Positions 1 to 10,720 of a DNA stretch of 64,000 nt are shown one piece after another. The stretch lies in contig JAQFVV010006353.1 in NCBI GenBank assembly GCA_028023455.1, positions 2,853,135-2,917,134 on the forward strand, given 5' to 3'. Numbering within the stretch: position 1 is the first letter of the stretch; each line of letters begins with the position of its first letter. A program made the translations under genes and the position numbers. This DNA comes from Epiperipatus broadwayi. Its lineage: Eukaryota; Onychophora; Udeonychophora; Euonychophora; Peripatidae. The notes under the pieces are model-generated. The model searched no databases and had not been told where the DNA came from. It was given only the letters and a program-made list of their open reading frames with translations.

Positions 1-1262
1 CATCGACCGGAGACCTATCAACTTTTCGCAAGGGAATCGATCCGACTCGGAATGAACTGAAGCGTGATGAACTGTCTCGTACGTTTTGCTTCGGATTTCA
101 TGTGTTTTTCTTCTTATTTTGATATCCCCGGGGATCACATCGGACAAAAATTGCAGGTAATATGAACTTAAGATATTTTATTTTCCAAATATTATTACGT
201 TTTCTGAAACCCTCAAGGAGAACGAACCAAGGCAAGAGACTTATATTTTTTTTTAAGATAAGGCCATTTTGAATACAGCTGATTAGATTTTATCTGTGTA
301 TACGTTCGTTTTTCTTATTCTATTGAAAATCCACACAGAATACATATATAGGTTTTATTGGGTTATGTAAATGTTAAATGGTGCGGGAAATATATTTTTA
401 TTAAAAGCAAAAAATATTATAATAAAAGATATGTTATATTAAGGTATATTGCATGTGTGTGTGTGTTATTATTTGACTCATAGAATATAGTTCATGAATT
501 TAAACAATTGATCCGAGTTTCGCTGTTGGTTGCATAGAGTTTTCCCCCGTACATTTTTCCTACGGTTTATTGGCCACCCGCCCTGAGTACTGAGCTAGTG
601 GAGAGGCCCTATTACTATCGTATTTTGCTCTTCCAGCATAATACTTATGTAAAAAGTAAGTTTGGCGCTTGGAGTCAATGATTGACGTCCATAAATATGC
701 TGTGAGAGAAATACGAAATTTCTTATCACTATTTTTTTTTGCTTAAAAAGAAAAAGGGGAAAAATAGATATTTTTTTTATGATAAGAACTAATAAGTATA
801 CGGTAAACGAGTACACCCGTTACAATGGCGTCCCAACTAAGGCTTTATGAAGAATGGAATGTATGGGGGCCCGAGTAGAAAGATTAAAAATTCGATAAGG
901 GAAAGGAGGGGGAGTAAAATAGAAATATTAGAGAGACGTGAAGTTTGTTTCGATTAAAATAGTTTTATTGAAAGACAGAAAATAGTTTTCCGAGTGGTTG
1001 ATAAAGAAATTAGACACGTAGCATGGCGCTTTGGGGGGGGGAAAAGAAAACCTACCACGTTGTGATTTTGGAAGCAGTCAAAACAAAGTACTACGATTTT
1101 TTTTTTTCTCCTCATTTATATATATAATCAATACACGTATAATATAAAGGACAGAGAATATAAAATAAGGAGGATGGGACTGATAAAAATAAACACATAT
1201 GAGGGGAGGAAGGAGGAGATGCCAACAGATCACCTTAGGAGTCATGAATGATCCATCAATCA
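1..1262. other. CpG-richer unique sequence, possible exon edge at 1-156
   Basis: This stretch is less AT-rich and contains more CpG than the rest of the window, and it shares no repeat with it. From position 3 the plus strand is open for about 40 codons before a stop near 122, and a good splice-donor-like string (TTGCAG followed by GTAATATG) lies at 151-164. That could be the end of a 5' exon whose start lies outside the window, but no protein family is recognisable. The rest, with a G run near 1033-1041 and short T tracts, shows nothing identifiable. Confidence 0.3.
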
Positions 1263-2327
1263 AACTACATCAACAGTCCATCTTGTGGCTGGAATTGAAC
1301 AATACAAAATATAAACCAACAGTCAATATGGTAACTGGATTTGAAATGGGTCTACTGTAGATCAGGCTAACTATTGAGCCTTGGCTAGCTTGGGAAATCA
1401 TTTATACATTAATTTGGATGCACCAACTTGGTGCCCATCTATCAGAATACATAATAATCAAAAATCATAAGAATTAAAACAATAATGCTGGGACATTAAA
1501 ATATACTGATCATCATCAATGCTCTGGCCACTTAGTACCATTAATGTATTGGCTATTCTAAACTTACTTTCTAATAAAACTAAACTAAAATAAAGGTAGT
1601 GCCAACCAGGATGATGATCGATTGATCATCACTGGATGCCATTAAGCACTAAATACATCCCCATTTATATATCAACTCTTACATATGAATCTAATTCAGA
1701 AGAATACAAGATCAATACTGTTACGTGACCAAGAAATGATGATTTTATACAATTTTAATAATTGACTTCAAGTTTATTAATAACAATAAAAATGATATTA
1801 AGGTCTGTAGATTATGGCTATACATATTAAAGTCTTCTGATTTTGATTAACATATATTGAAAAATTATCACATATGTTATTTACAAAATTGCTATACAAA
1901 ATTCAAGTTACTACTATGGTTTACATATATGTTACATTAGGTTTACTTAAAACTTATTCAGAACACAGGCATGTGACTGGATATAAAATGAACAGGTTTG
2001 AACTAACATTTCATAAAAATGATTAAAATTTTACATATGTGTCTATCTGACACACATTGGTATCTGAAATACAATTGGCATATATATATATGCACACTTA
2101 CATGTGTGTGCATGTAATTTCTGAACAAATTTTAAATTGCTTACATAATCCATGTTCAAACTTTTTAACTTATATTTTTAACAATACAAATACTTTATGC
2201 TAGGTTTACTTATTTTAAATTGTTACAATAGTAATATGATTAAAATGTATATTCTTCATATAAATGCATGCATATAATGTGTATAAATAAAATTATAGAT
2301 GATATAAATTAATTATAAACATTAATA
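1263..2327. other. AT-rich unique sequence, no gene seen
   Basis: I found no coding signature or structured repeat here. Around 1595-1645 there is a faint resemblance to family A (a short imperfect palindrome and the words GTAGTGCCAACCAG and TGGATGCC), too decayed to annotate. Confidence 0.4.
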
Positions 2328-2880
2328 ATAATATAGGGTATATGAGCACAGACTTTCACACCACCCACCTCTCTCCACTCTATCTAATAACACTGATACA
2401 CCTAAACACATATATGCTGAAAAGATAAATAATCACCAATATATGTATTTCATGCTAAACCAGCAATCATCAGTTGGTCCAGACTATCATCTTTACACAC
2501 ATATATAGTATAAGTGCTCAGATATATATATTAAGATAGACTATCCTCATAGTTTAATGGACAGGCTTCAATCCACTCCACACTCCAACTCTTCAACCAT
2601 CTATCCAATTGAAAATCTGATGATGGAATGCTCAAAGGCCACCCTGAGGCCGAGATTATTGTCACACCCATGTTGACCTAAGGTCAATCTGAACCCCACA
2701 TGTACAGGACATAATCCATTTAATACATATGCAAGGATGGGCAGACATCTCTATAATGTAATAACTGAAACACAGGCTTGTTATATACCTGTGCATATAT
2801 GTGTTTACGTGTATCAGTGTTATTAGATAGAGTGGAGAGAGGTGGGTGGTGTGAAAGTCTGTGCTCATATACCCTATATT
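2328..2880. repeat. Family C repeat copy C1, inverted-repeat element
   Basis: The two ends are inverted copies of each other over about 88 bp (2331-2420 against 2795-2879), each reading TATAGGGTATATGAGCACAG inward. The same end sequence recurs near 37236 and, solo, at 62698-62775. The interior left of centre carries the family C core shared with copies near 8700, 19680, 34930, 37360, 39200, 39630, 45010 and 61300. The 550 bp layout resembles a MITE, but the internal ribozyme-like core and family-wide partial inverted copies fit a PLE- or retrozyme-type non-autonomous retroelement better. No target-site duplication was resolved. Confidence 0.7.
2432..2490 (-). ncRNA. Hammerhead-ribozyme-like motif, family C copy C1
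   Basis: On the minus strand the order is GGACCAA, CTGATGA, a 15-nt hairpin (UGCUG pairs with UAGCA around a GUU loop), GAAA, TACATA, TA, TTGG. This is the type I hammerhead order: the conserved CUGAUGA and GAAA boxes are intact, stem III could form from UA/UA around CA, the cleavage triplet would be AUA, and CCAA pairs with UUGG to begin stem I. The very short stem III is typical of hammerheads described in Penelope-like elements and metazoan retrozymes. Activity is an inference. Confidence 0.5.
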
Positions 2881-5739
2881 ACATATATATAGCCACAGGT
2901 ATATAACAAGCCTGTGTTTCAGTTAAACATTAATAGTTTCCATTTTTTTTTCTTTTTAAAAAATATCAGTTTACAAGTTTTGTTTTTTTTTCTTTTTCTT
3001 TTAAAAAATTATCAACTTTTTTTTTAAAAAAAATATAAAGTCAATGAATTAAATCTTTACTACTATATTTCTAATCCCAGCAAATTTGTTTTCTGGTATT
3101 TTTAAAACATCATTTTTTTAGGGAACTAATAAAAACAATTTCTTCAATAATGTATATATAAATCATGTGTGGACTGCTCCTTTCTTTTAGGCATTTAAAT
3201 TAAGCAAATTATTGATTTGTTTTATTTTGTTATTAATATATAATTTTAAGTCTTTTTAAGGATTTTAAAGTAACTCACCATATATATATATGTTTTGTGT
3301 GCTTCGCTGCATATAGATTCAGCATATGTATAATTATTTCTTCAGAAACTGGTGGGGTTTTCTTGGCAAGCTTAGTTTTTGGTCCAGGTAAGGGTTGTTC
3401 TGCAGTTTGTTCCACTTAGACTAGGATTTGGCAAGCTTCAGGTCAGCAAGCTATTTTCTCAGATCACATTTGTAGCTATGAATATTAACACAAAGAAGTG
3501 GGTCATTTTCTGCATGTGAATTCAAACTCCACCTTTGAACTGTAGAACAGCTGCTTCCTTGCATTCTTAAATCTTCATGGTAGCTCTGTATAACTCTGGA
3601 AACCAGATCTGCAGCTAGCTATTTTGCTACAGCTACCACCTATTGCAGCTAATTACTTCACAAAATATTTTAGCCAACAATACAGCTAGCCAATATGGCC
3701 ATTGCTTCTCAAAAATATAAATCAGACCTTGCAGCTAATGTTTAGGCAACTGCTTCTCAAAAAAACTATCCAGACTGAACTGACATTTTTATCAGCACTA
3801 TTTATAAAACTGGGGTCATGGATTGGGGAACTGACAAAACACTAAATTAAAAATTGTTATCTCATCTTTTCAAAAATATCACTAATCCTTTCAAGATCAA
3901 GTTTGAAATTTTACCAAATGTGTGATGCACATGTTTTTACTCTCTTCAAATCACTTTTAATTAAAAGCTACCCTTTGGAATTTTTAATCCACAAAGATTT
4001 TCAAAAATAGATAAAAGAGATATACACAAGCATTATTTCAAAAACAAATCATGCTTGTTTTTAAATTCAAAATCAGAATAATATTAATTTATTTATCAGA
4101 CTTTTTAAATATTTTAATTTATAATAAAATTCTGTTTTAAATTCAGAGTTATTTAATGATTTGTTTATTATTTTTATTCCAGGAAATGTAGAAAAATATC
4201 TACAAAAATTTATGCCTGTGTTTATTTCTACTTGTCCTTTCCTTTATATATATATATATACACACAACTATGTTGCTGTGTGCCATGTAACCCAATTGTT
4301 GCAATATATATATATAGGGTGTTTTTGAAATTCTAATGACCCCACATACTTTTATTTGGAATTTAAAATTTCCCATTTAACATGTTATATAAACCCAGCA
4401 CTTATGATTTTTTGCAAAACTTCTGAGAGTAGATGTATATTTCTAAGATGTATTTCTGAAAGCAGATTATTTATTGCCAAAGAAAAGAAAGATTGAAAGA
4501 ATGCAATAAAAAAGTAACTATTATTAATGTTTTCAAAATATTTTTTTTTCAAAGACAAAAAAAAATGCCTAGAGATTGAAATATCGGAAGCTTTTCCTAT
4601 TTTTAAAATCAACACTTCTGTTTTCTATAAAAAAAGAACATTTAATTTAAAGAAATTTTTAAAAAAAACCTTATAAGTTATATTTATATATTTTAACAAA
4701 AACTATGATAATTAATTACAAATTAAGTTCTACTCCCCTCTAACAGTAAATAAGTCACATTAAATATTTCATAAAATGCACCCTTTCTTCTGTAAAATAT
4801 ATTTAATTGTCCAGAACTAATTTATTGTTCAACAAATAATTTTAATAGTTTTTCAGAATATCGTATTTTTATTAAGGATATACTTGGCTATCTACAATCA
4901 ATTTTTACTTTGTTTTTTTAAAATAATGCATCTACATCACAAAATAATTCTGGAATTACTAACCAATAAAGTGAAGATTCAACATACTTTACACATTTAA
5001 AATTCTAAATTCATAAATAATTAAAAAATACAACAGAAAGAAGATAATAATGACACACATTTTCACACCACTGCTGCACATTACAAAAAATCTTTTTTTT
5101 TCTTTTTAAAAATTGCTTTAAAAATAAATATTGGTTTTTTCATTGATCTTGTTAAAAATGTTTTGATTTGAAAAAGAAATGAAAACATTACACTTGGGGT
5201 TGTTCATTTAAATTGTCTTTTTGGAGTTTTTTTTTTTTAAAGAAAAAGTAAACCTCCTTAGATTCTTCATTTAGATCTTGGGTTGTCTACAATGGAGAAA
5301 AAAGAAGGCTAAGATGAGGGGATTTAGAATGTTTTTGCATTATCCATCCACACTGCTAAATTACTCAGTGTGTACAATGTGGTGTTTCCTTTTTGTTACT
5401 ACAAAGTAAAAATAAAACAACTATTGGGGCAGGGTGGAAATTCAAATAACCAAGAAAGTTCCACTTGAACATTATTTGTTTTAAGTGTTGTGATTGTTTT
5501 GTATTAATTTATTGTTGTATTAAAACTAAACCAGTTAATTTTTACCTGGATTGTTTTATTTCAAATTTTTATTAAATGTAGCTGACAATTATTATTATTT
5601 TTCTAGAAAAGTTGGAGAAAACGTTTTAACAAATAGAAATAAAAGCATTATTTTTATTTAAAGTGTAAATAATTTTATTTAATAATGCATATTTAACTAT
5701 TAAAATTTATCAATGGTAATGATCTAAATTGGGCATTTA
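2881..5739. other. AT-rich unique sequence with homopolymer tracts
   Basis: T tracts cluster at 2945-3040 and 5090-5105. The segment 3600-3740 is rich in the word CAGCTA, and (TA)n runs lie at 4243-4260 and 4304-4315. I see no gene or mobile element. Confidence 0.4.
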
Positions 5740-5880
5740 TGATTTGATGCAGTGGTTGAACAGCATGATACAGAGATTAAAGGCTGTGGATCACACTCAA
5801 ACATGCCACTTTTGTGCTCAAACGTCTCATAAACTCTAAAGCAATAAATTCATTTGATTATTTATTTATTTAATATAAAT
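5740..5880. repeat. Decayed interspersed repeat, family G copy
   Basis: The string around GTGCTCAAAC, then AAACTC and GCAATAAATTCATTTG, followed by TTATTTATT, is shared in the same order with 62515-62605 and more weakly with 16080-16190. Three diverged copies indicate an old interspersed repeat; its class is unknown. Confidence 0.4.
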
Positions 5881-6180
5881 TGAAACAGATGATAAAATAA
5901 ATTGTGCCAAGGAATGGCAGACATTGATAACATTTGTCTGAAGATTTGTAATGATGGTATATTTTTAGATGTGATACATTGAATTCTATCATCTATGAGT
6001 TAATGTTGAATGTATAAAAAAATTAAACTTTCTTTAAACTTTACAAATACAAACAAGGTGTTAGTAATAACACACAAATAGACAATACAGGTTAGTAATT
6101 ACACAATGTTTCAAATAGTATTATTCTCCACTCTTCTTCAGTTGTAGCTGGCCTATATGCATGGTGACAATATTTACTTA

Positions 6181-6253
6181 GAAGTTGAACTCGCACCTTT
6201 AGATTCTTGAATATCAAATTTAAGGCAAATGCTCTACCAACTGAGCTATTCTA
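6181..6253 (-). repeat. tRNA-derived SINE head or tRNA pseudogene
   Basis: The minus strand contains an A-box-like TAGCTCAGTTGGTAGAGC and, at tRNA spacing, a degenerate B-box-like GCGAGTTCAACTT. The anticodon-arm region does not fold cleanly, so this is not a functional tRNA gene. It is best read as the tRNA-derived head of a SINE or a retroposed tRNA pseudogene. The 3' body runs towards 6120 without a recognisable tail. Confidence 0.6.
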
Positions 6254-6482
6254 TCAAAGGCATTACCTGATTAAGGTATTATAGCTTTGACTGTTATTAT
6301 TACTTAAAAACCATCTCAGTTTACATTTAGTAATAAAATTTAATGTGCACAATATTATTTACTTTTGTAATAAATAATGATGCAATATTTTTTACACACT
6401 GTTTAATACAAAATATACTTGATAAATTCATTTTTTGAACTTATTATTTGTTGTTTTTAGTTTATATTGCAATAATAAAATG

Positions 6483-6767
6483 CTAAACATCACATGATCA
6501 CCATCTCTATACTAGCACATAATTCTTGTAAACAAAGGCAAAACTCTCCATACAGTAGTGCCACCCTGTGCCAAACAGAGTAATCAATGGATGCCAGAAG
6601 GCTTGTGCATAAAATCCCTATCTAGTGCCACAAGCCAGAAACTAGTCTGGGGATATTGGATGAGTAGGAACTAGATAGGGATTTTATGCACAAACCATCT
6701 GGCATCCACTGATTACTCTGTTTGGCACAGGGTGGCACTACTGTATGGAGAGTTTTGCCTTTGTTTA
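6483..6767. mobile_element. Family A palindromic element A1 with target-site duplication
   Basis: Two arms of about 100 bp (6527-6632 and 6668-6769) are near-perfect inverted copies around a 35-bp centre. The centre holds the 3' half of the family A hammerhead-like motif (AGAAACTAGTC and GGGGATATTGGAT). The left end continues into the family tail, CATCACATGATCACC. The flanks 6470-6482 and 6768-6780 match at 12 of 13 positions (CAA, C or T, then AATAAAATG), a plausible target-site duplication. A transcript would form a long hairpin. Confidence 0.75.
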
Positions 6768-6789
6768 CAACAATAAAATGGCATCAACA

Positions 6790-7913
6790 TGATGGAATAT
6801 TTAAATAACTAATTTGAATAAAATGCATGCATTAATACCTGACTATATAAATTGAGCAATATACACTACTTATCTGTGAGGGTGATGATTTTGGTGAACT
6901 TTACCAAAAGTACACTCAGCTGATTCTAGGTCTTAAAGAAAAAAATTAAAAAATCTTCTCGTTAAGCAGACATTAAAACATTTTTGCAAATTTTGAATAA
7001 AATCTTGTAAATCAGTTTTCTTCTACTTTTAATTTCCAATACAGTAAAACTTTATATAGAAATATATTTTTAATGGCAGTAAATATTTTAGAGTTTGCAA
7101 ACAATTTTAGCAACAAAAAAAAATAGTGAAAAATTGAAGTTTTTAATTTTATATGTAATACTGATGCTAACAGTATCTAGTGGTAGTCCTTGTAATTAAA
7201 TGCTAATTGATTCATTGAAAGCTAATTTTAATGATTCAATGTTAATGAAAGCATTGTGTGCTTATTTATGTCATATTTGCAAAAAAAAAAATACTTTAAA
7301 TAAATTTGCAAATAAACATATCATTGATAAAAATTATTTTTTAAAAAATCTGATCAATAGATTGCCATGGTTACAATAAAGTGGATGTTAGTTGCAAGTT
7401 TATTAAATGATACTTTGGATATTTGATTTGGGAATTATTACATTTTATTTTCAAGATTATTAAAATCATTAGAATCTAATTTCCATTTAAATATAGTATA
7501 ACTAAAAACACATTTAAACAAAAGCACTCCATACTTTTGTTTGCTAAAGCTGATAAAAATATTTTTTACTTTATAGTGCATTTATGTAAATAAATGCATA
7601 TCTCTTAAAAATAGAAAAATTAGGAGGACATTCATAGACAAGAATGAAATTTCTACTGATTATTGTATTCTTTGACAGAATACTCTAGTTGGTTTGGGAA
7701 GTCTAGAAGCACTTGATGAAAAGAGTACTATTACTTGAAATGTTATATCAGCCAGGGTGCTATTACTTACAGATTAATGTGGAAATAGTTCAATATACAA
7801 TTACTACTAAAATACCATTATCATAAACTTTTGGAAAAACACAAAGATGCATAAATAGTAAAAAAATTAAAGTTTTATATCACACATTACCTAATTTTTT
7901 AAGCTTGTAAATA
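6790..7913. other. AT-rich unique sequence, nothing recognised
   Basis: A/T runs only; no reading frame with protein-family features and no shared repeat seen. Confidence 0.4.
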
Positions 7914-8490
7914 AAAAATAATGAGCTGTGCTAATTGCTCTAACATGCTTTATTGATAAATGCCAGCAAGAGAAAGCATTTAAAAATCTCTATCTAGAAA
8001 CCACACCCCATCTTTAGACCAATAGTTTCATGCTTTGGCACTCCTCAGTGAGGCGATAGAGTAGTTTCAGACACTAGATTTAAAAATACCAACCCAAAAC
8101 TAGAAGTTATCTAAAAGTTATCTTTTGATTATATATAGCTTTTGCTTTAAGACTTAAGCAATGTTATATTGCTAAGACTATTGATATATGGTTTGGCTAA
8201 AAATTTCTCAGCCACATATAGCTATTTGAGTTGGATATCTGGGTTTGAAAACATGTAGATGTCTAAAAATTTCAGATTTTTCACTTAATAGATAACTTTT
8301 AGATGAATGCTGGCATTTTTAGATCTAGTGTCTGAAACCATCCTAGTGCCTCATTGAGGAGTGACAAAGAATGAAACTATTGGTCTGAGGTTAGGGTGTG
8401 GTTTCTAGATAGATATTTTTAAATGCTTTCTCTTGCTGGCATTTATCAATAAAGCTTGTTAGAGCAATTACCACAGCTCATTATTTTTTT
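7914..8490. repeat. Family B inverted-repeat element B1
   Basis: Arms of about 180-190 bp (7914-8105 and 8290-8490) are inverted copies, beginning AATAATGAGCTGTG and ending CACAGCTCATTATT. Each arm carries a version of the family B hammerhead-like motif. The minus-strand version (8008-8065) keeps CUGAGGA and GAAA. The plus-strand version (8330-8395) has C3 changed to T but retains stem I pairing (CCUCA with UGAGG, then UCCUA with UAGGG across an internal loop). Other copies lie near 13060, 25790, 28090, 53330 and 57910. Confidence 0.65.
8008..8065 (-). ncRNA. Hammerhead-ribozyme-like motif, family B
   Basis: Minus strand: CCTCA, then CTGAGGA (8042-8048), a stem II of GUGC and GCAU around CAAA (8030-8041), GAAA (8026-8029), a short stem III and GGTC. 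Position 7 of the hammerhead core is variable, so CUGAGGA is compatible with the consensus. Stem I has mismatches in this copy. Confidence 0.45.
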
Positions 8491-8514
8491 TACAAAGATG
8501 CATATATTAATAAT

Positions 8515-8875
8515 TTTTATTAGTCATTTCTTACACCAAAGATTATTCACTTAATGAATAAAATTTCTATAGTAATTTTCACTAAACCTTTTTCACACAA
8601 AATAGGGACTAGTATCTATCCACCTTTAACACCTTGTGGAGGAATGAAATCATAAACATATGTCCAAAGACATAAAAAAGATGTGGATCTCCAAGATGCA
8701 CATTTTGCACTGAAACAGCACTCATCAGTTGGCCCAGACCATAATCTCATACATATTTTTATCATTATTCAGTAAATATAGATATCCAATTATTAATTGA
8801 TGTGTCAAACTTACATAGGAATGGTTAGTGAAAATTACACTACAAAGATGCATATTATTTGTTTTTGTGAAAAAT
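8515..8875 (-). repeat. Family C copy C7
   Basis: The segment shares with 61105-61370 the order TTATTCACTTAATGAATAA, CTATCCAC, TTGTGGAG, CATAAACATA, CAAGATGCA and the family core. The minus-strand core at 8690-8745 has CTGATGA and a six-pair stem II (GUGCUG with CAGUGC), but AAAA in place of GAAA, so it would not be expected to cleave. The 3' side runs into an (AAT)n array. Confidence 0.55.
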
Positions 8876-8898
8876 AAAAAGTCTAATCTCAGTTACAA

Positions 8899-9155
<257 letters not shown>

Positions 9156-9828
9156 AATTTAGTATATTCTACAAGCATATATACAAAACCTAATTACAGA
9201 ACACAAATAACAAAAACAAAGAAATCAAAAAGAAAAAGAAAAACATCATATACACATATAAATACAGAAGTATATTACAATTGTTCATATATATTGATTA
9301 TATTTTTATATCATTTATAGTTAAATAATAACTGTCCACATAACTATAATAGGCATTAATATTCCTGGAAGTCTAACTAATGCAGAATCACTTTAACAAT
9401 TAGTTCTAATTGCAATGTAAAACATCTTACAATGTTTCAAACACATGTCAAAAATACTACAAAATTTTACTAATGCAGTTTACTATGTTGATTTGTCTTT
9501 CTGCCTTTGCCAAAAATAAAATGGCATTAAGATTTCTTAATAGCTTTAATGAAACAAGAAGAGAGTTACATACTCATCCAAACTTTGCACTATCATAACT
9601 TGTAAATTATCTTTGCACTGCATCCAAAGCTCTACTATGAGAATGATTGTTAGAGTTCTCAACAACACTACCATAATTTAGAAGTGGTAATACCAAAGAC
9701 ATAAAAAGATAAGTTTCTCTATTAATGACACTTGCTTCCTTAAAGATGCAACCCGTATCTTAAAAAAAACTTTAAAGCATAAATAATGTACATGATTTGA
9801 GAAAAAAAAAGAATAATAATTTAATGGC
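9156..9828. other. AT-rich unique sequence, no gene seen
   Basis: A 62-codon frame at 9410-9598 has no family features and no splice context; I treat it as chance. Confidence 0.4.
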
Positions 9829-10016
9829 CTAATTATGAGCAATGTTAATGTGGCTTTTTTAAATTTAAAGACAAATATTTACTATGTCCTGATATATTTT
9901 TTTTCATATGTCATAGCATCAGCTAATTATGAGCAATGTTAATGTGGCTTTTTTAAATTTAAAGACAAATATTTACTATGTCCTGATATATTTTTTTTCA
10001 TATGTCATAGCATCAG
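9829..10016. repeat. 94-bp exact tandem duplication
   Basis: Positions 9829-9922 and 9923-10016 appear identical over all 94 bases, beginning CTAATTATGAGC and ending CATAGCATCAG. Identity in otherwise diverged sequence implies a recent duplication or an assembly artefact. The right copy abuts a tRNA-derived SINE. Confidence 0.9.
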
Positions 10017-10095
10017 CTGGGAGGTGAACCGGCAACAACCATCTGCAACCAACTGCTTGCTTGCAAGGCAGCTGTGCTGACCTCCTGGCTAACAA
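10017..10095 (-). repeat. tRNA-derived SINE fragment
   Basis: The minus strand has an A-box-like TAGCCAGGAGGTCAGC, an anticodon-loop-like CTTGCAA flanked by imperfect stems, and a B-box-like GCCGGTTCACCTCCC. The interval between the boxes is longer than in a normal tRNA, so this is a SINE head or pseudogene rather than a working tRNA gene. Confidence 0.55.
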
Positions 10096-10486
10096 TGCTT
10101 GATACTAAATTAAGTAATCAAAAATTTCAAATATAATAGTTTCTTTAAAACGATAATTAATAAAATATAAATTAGCAGGTTAATATTATTAAAGTTTAAA
10201 TATCATATTCTGCTTTCTAAATAAGTATTATTCACATTAGAATTATTTGATAACTACTTTTACACTTTTTTCCCCTTTAACATTGTTTTATTAAAAAATT
10301 TTATTACAAATTTACAGAATTGTAATTATGCACCTATATAGATTTAAATGTTAATGAGAATAAAGAGTTTAATTTTTGTGCTATATAAATCATCAATTAG
10401 TAAATTGATTTATAAAAATAGTTTTTTTTTTTGGGTGGTATAAAAATGGCCTAGAAGAAAGGCCTGAATATAAATTCATTACTAAA

Positions 10487-10720
10487 TGGTTTAAAACAGT
10501 CAATTGATTACAAATCTATTCCTGGAGTAGTTTATAAGATTCATTGTAGTTGTCATAAAATTTATATAAGTTAGAGTATTCATGTATTAAATACATGTCA
10601 TAAAATATTTGACAATGCAGAGGTTATATTTTATGAAAAAATAGAGATGGTGATCATGTGATGTTTAATGAAAAAATCAAATTGAAAAAAGCGTAAAAGA
10701 AACTTTGGTGATAAAATACA
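10487..10720 (+). pseudogene. Penelope-like element GIY-YIG endonuclease remnant
   Basis: In one plus-strand frame the sequence reads PGVVYKIHCSCHKIYIS (from 10521), matching the start of the GIY-YIG domain at the C terminus of Penelope-like reverse transcriptases, where GVVYKI..C is followed by YIGET. After a stop at 10572 the same frame resumes and reads FDNAEVIFYEK, matching the distal FDN motif. The spacing is far shorter than usual, so an internal deletion removed the domain's middle. The family joins PLE insertion by target-primed reverse transcription with a GIY-YIG nuclease; this copy is dead. A 25-bp segment at 10646-10670 is identical to the tail of family A elements. Confidence 0.65.

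Noticed and set aside
2328-2880. Classification as a DNA-transposon MITE
   Set aside because: The inverted ends fit, but other copies are single-sided or directly repeated, no short fixed target duplication is seen, and the internal ribozyme-like core points to a retroelement.
6181-6253. Functional tRNA gene
   Set aside because: A and B boxes are present but the anticodon arm does not fold and the B box is degenerate.
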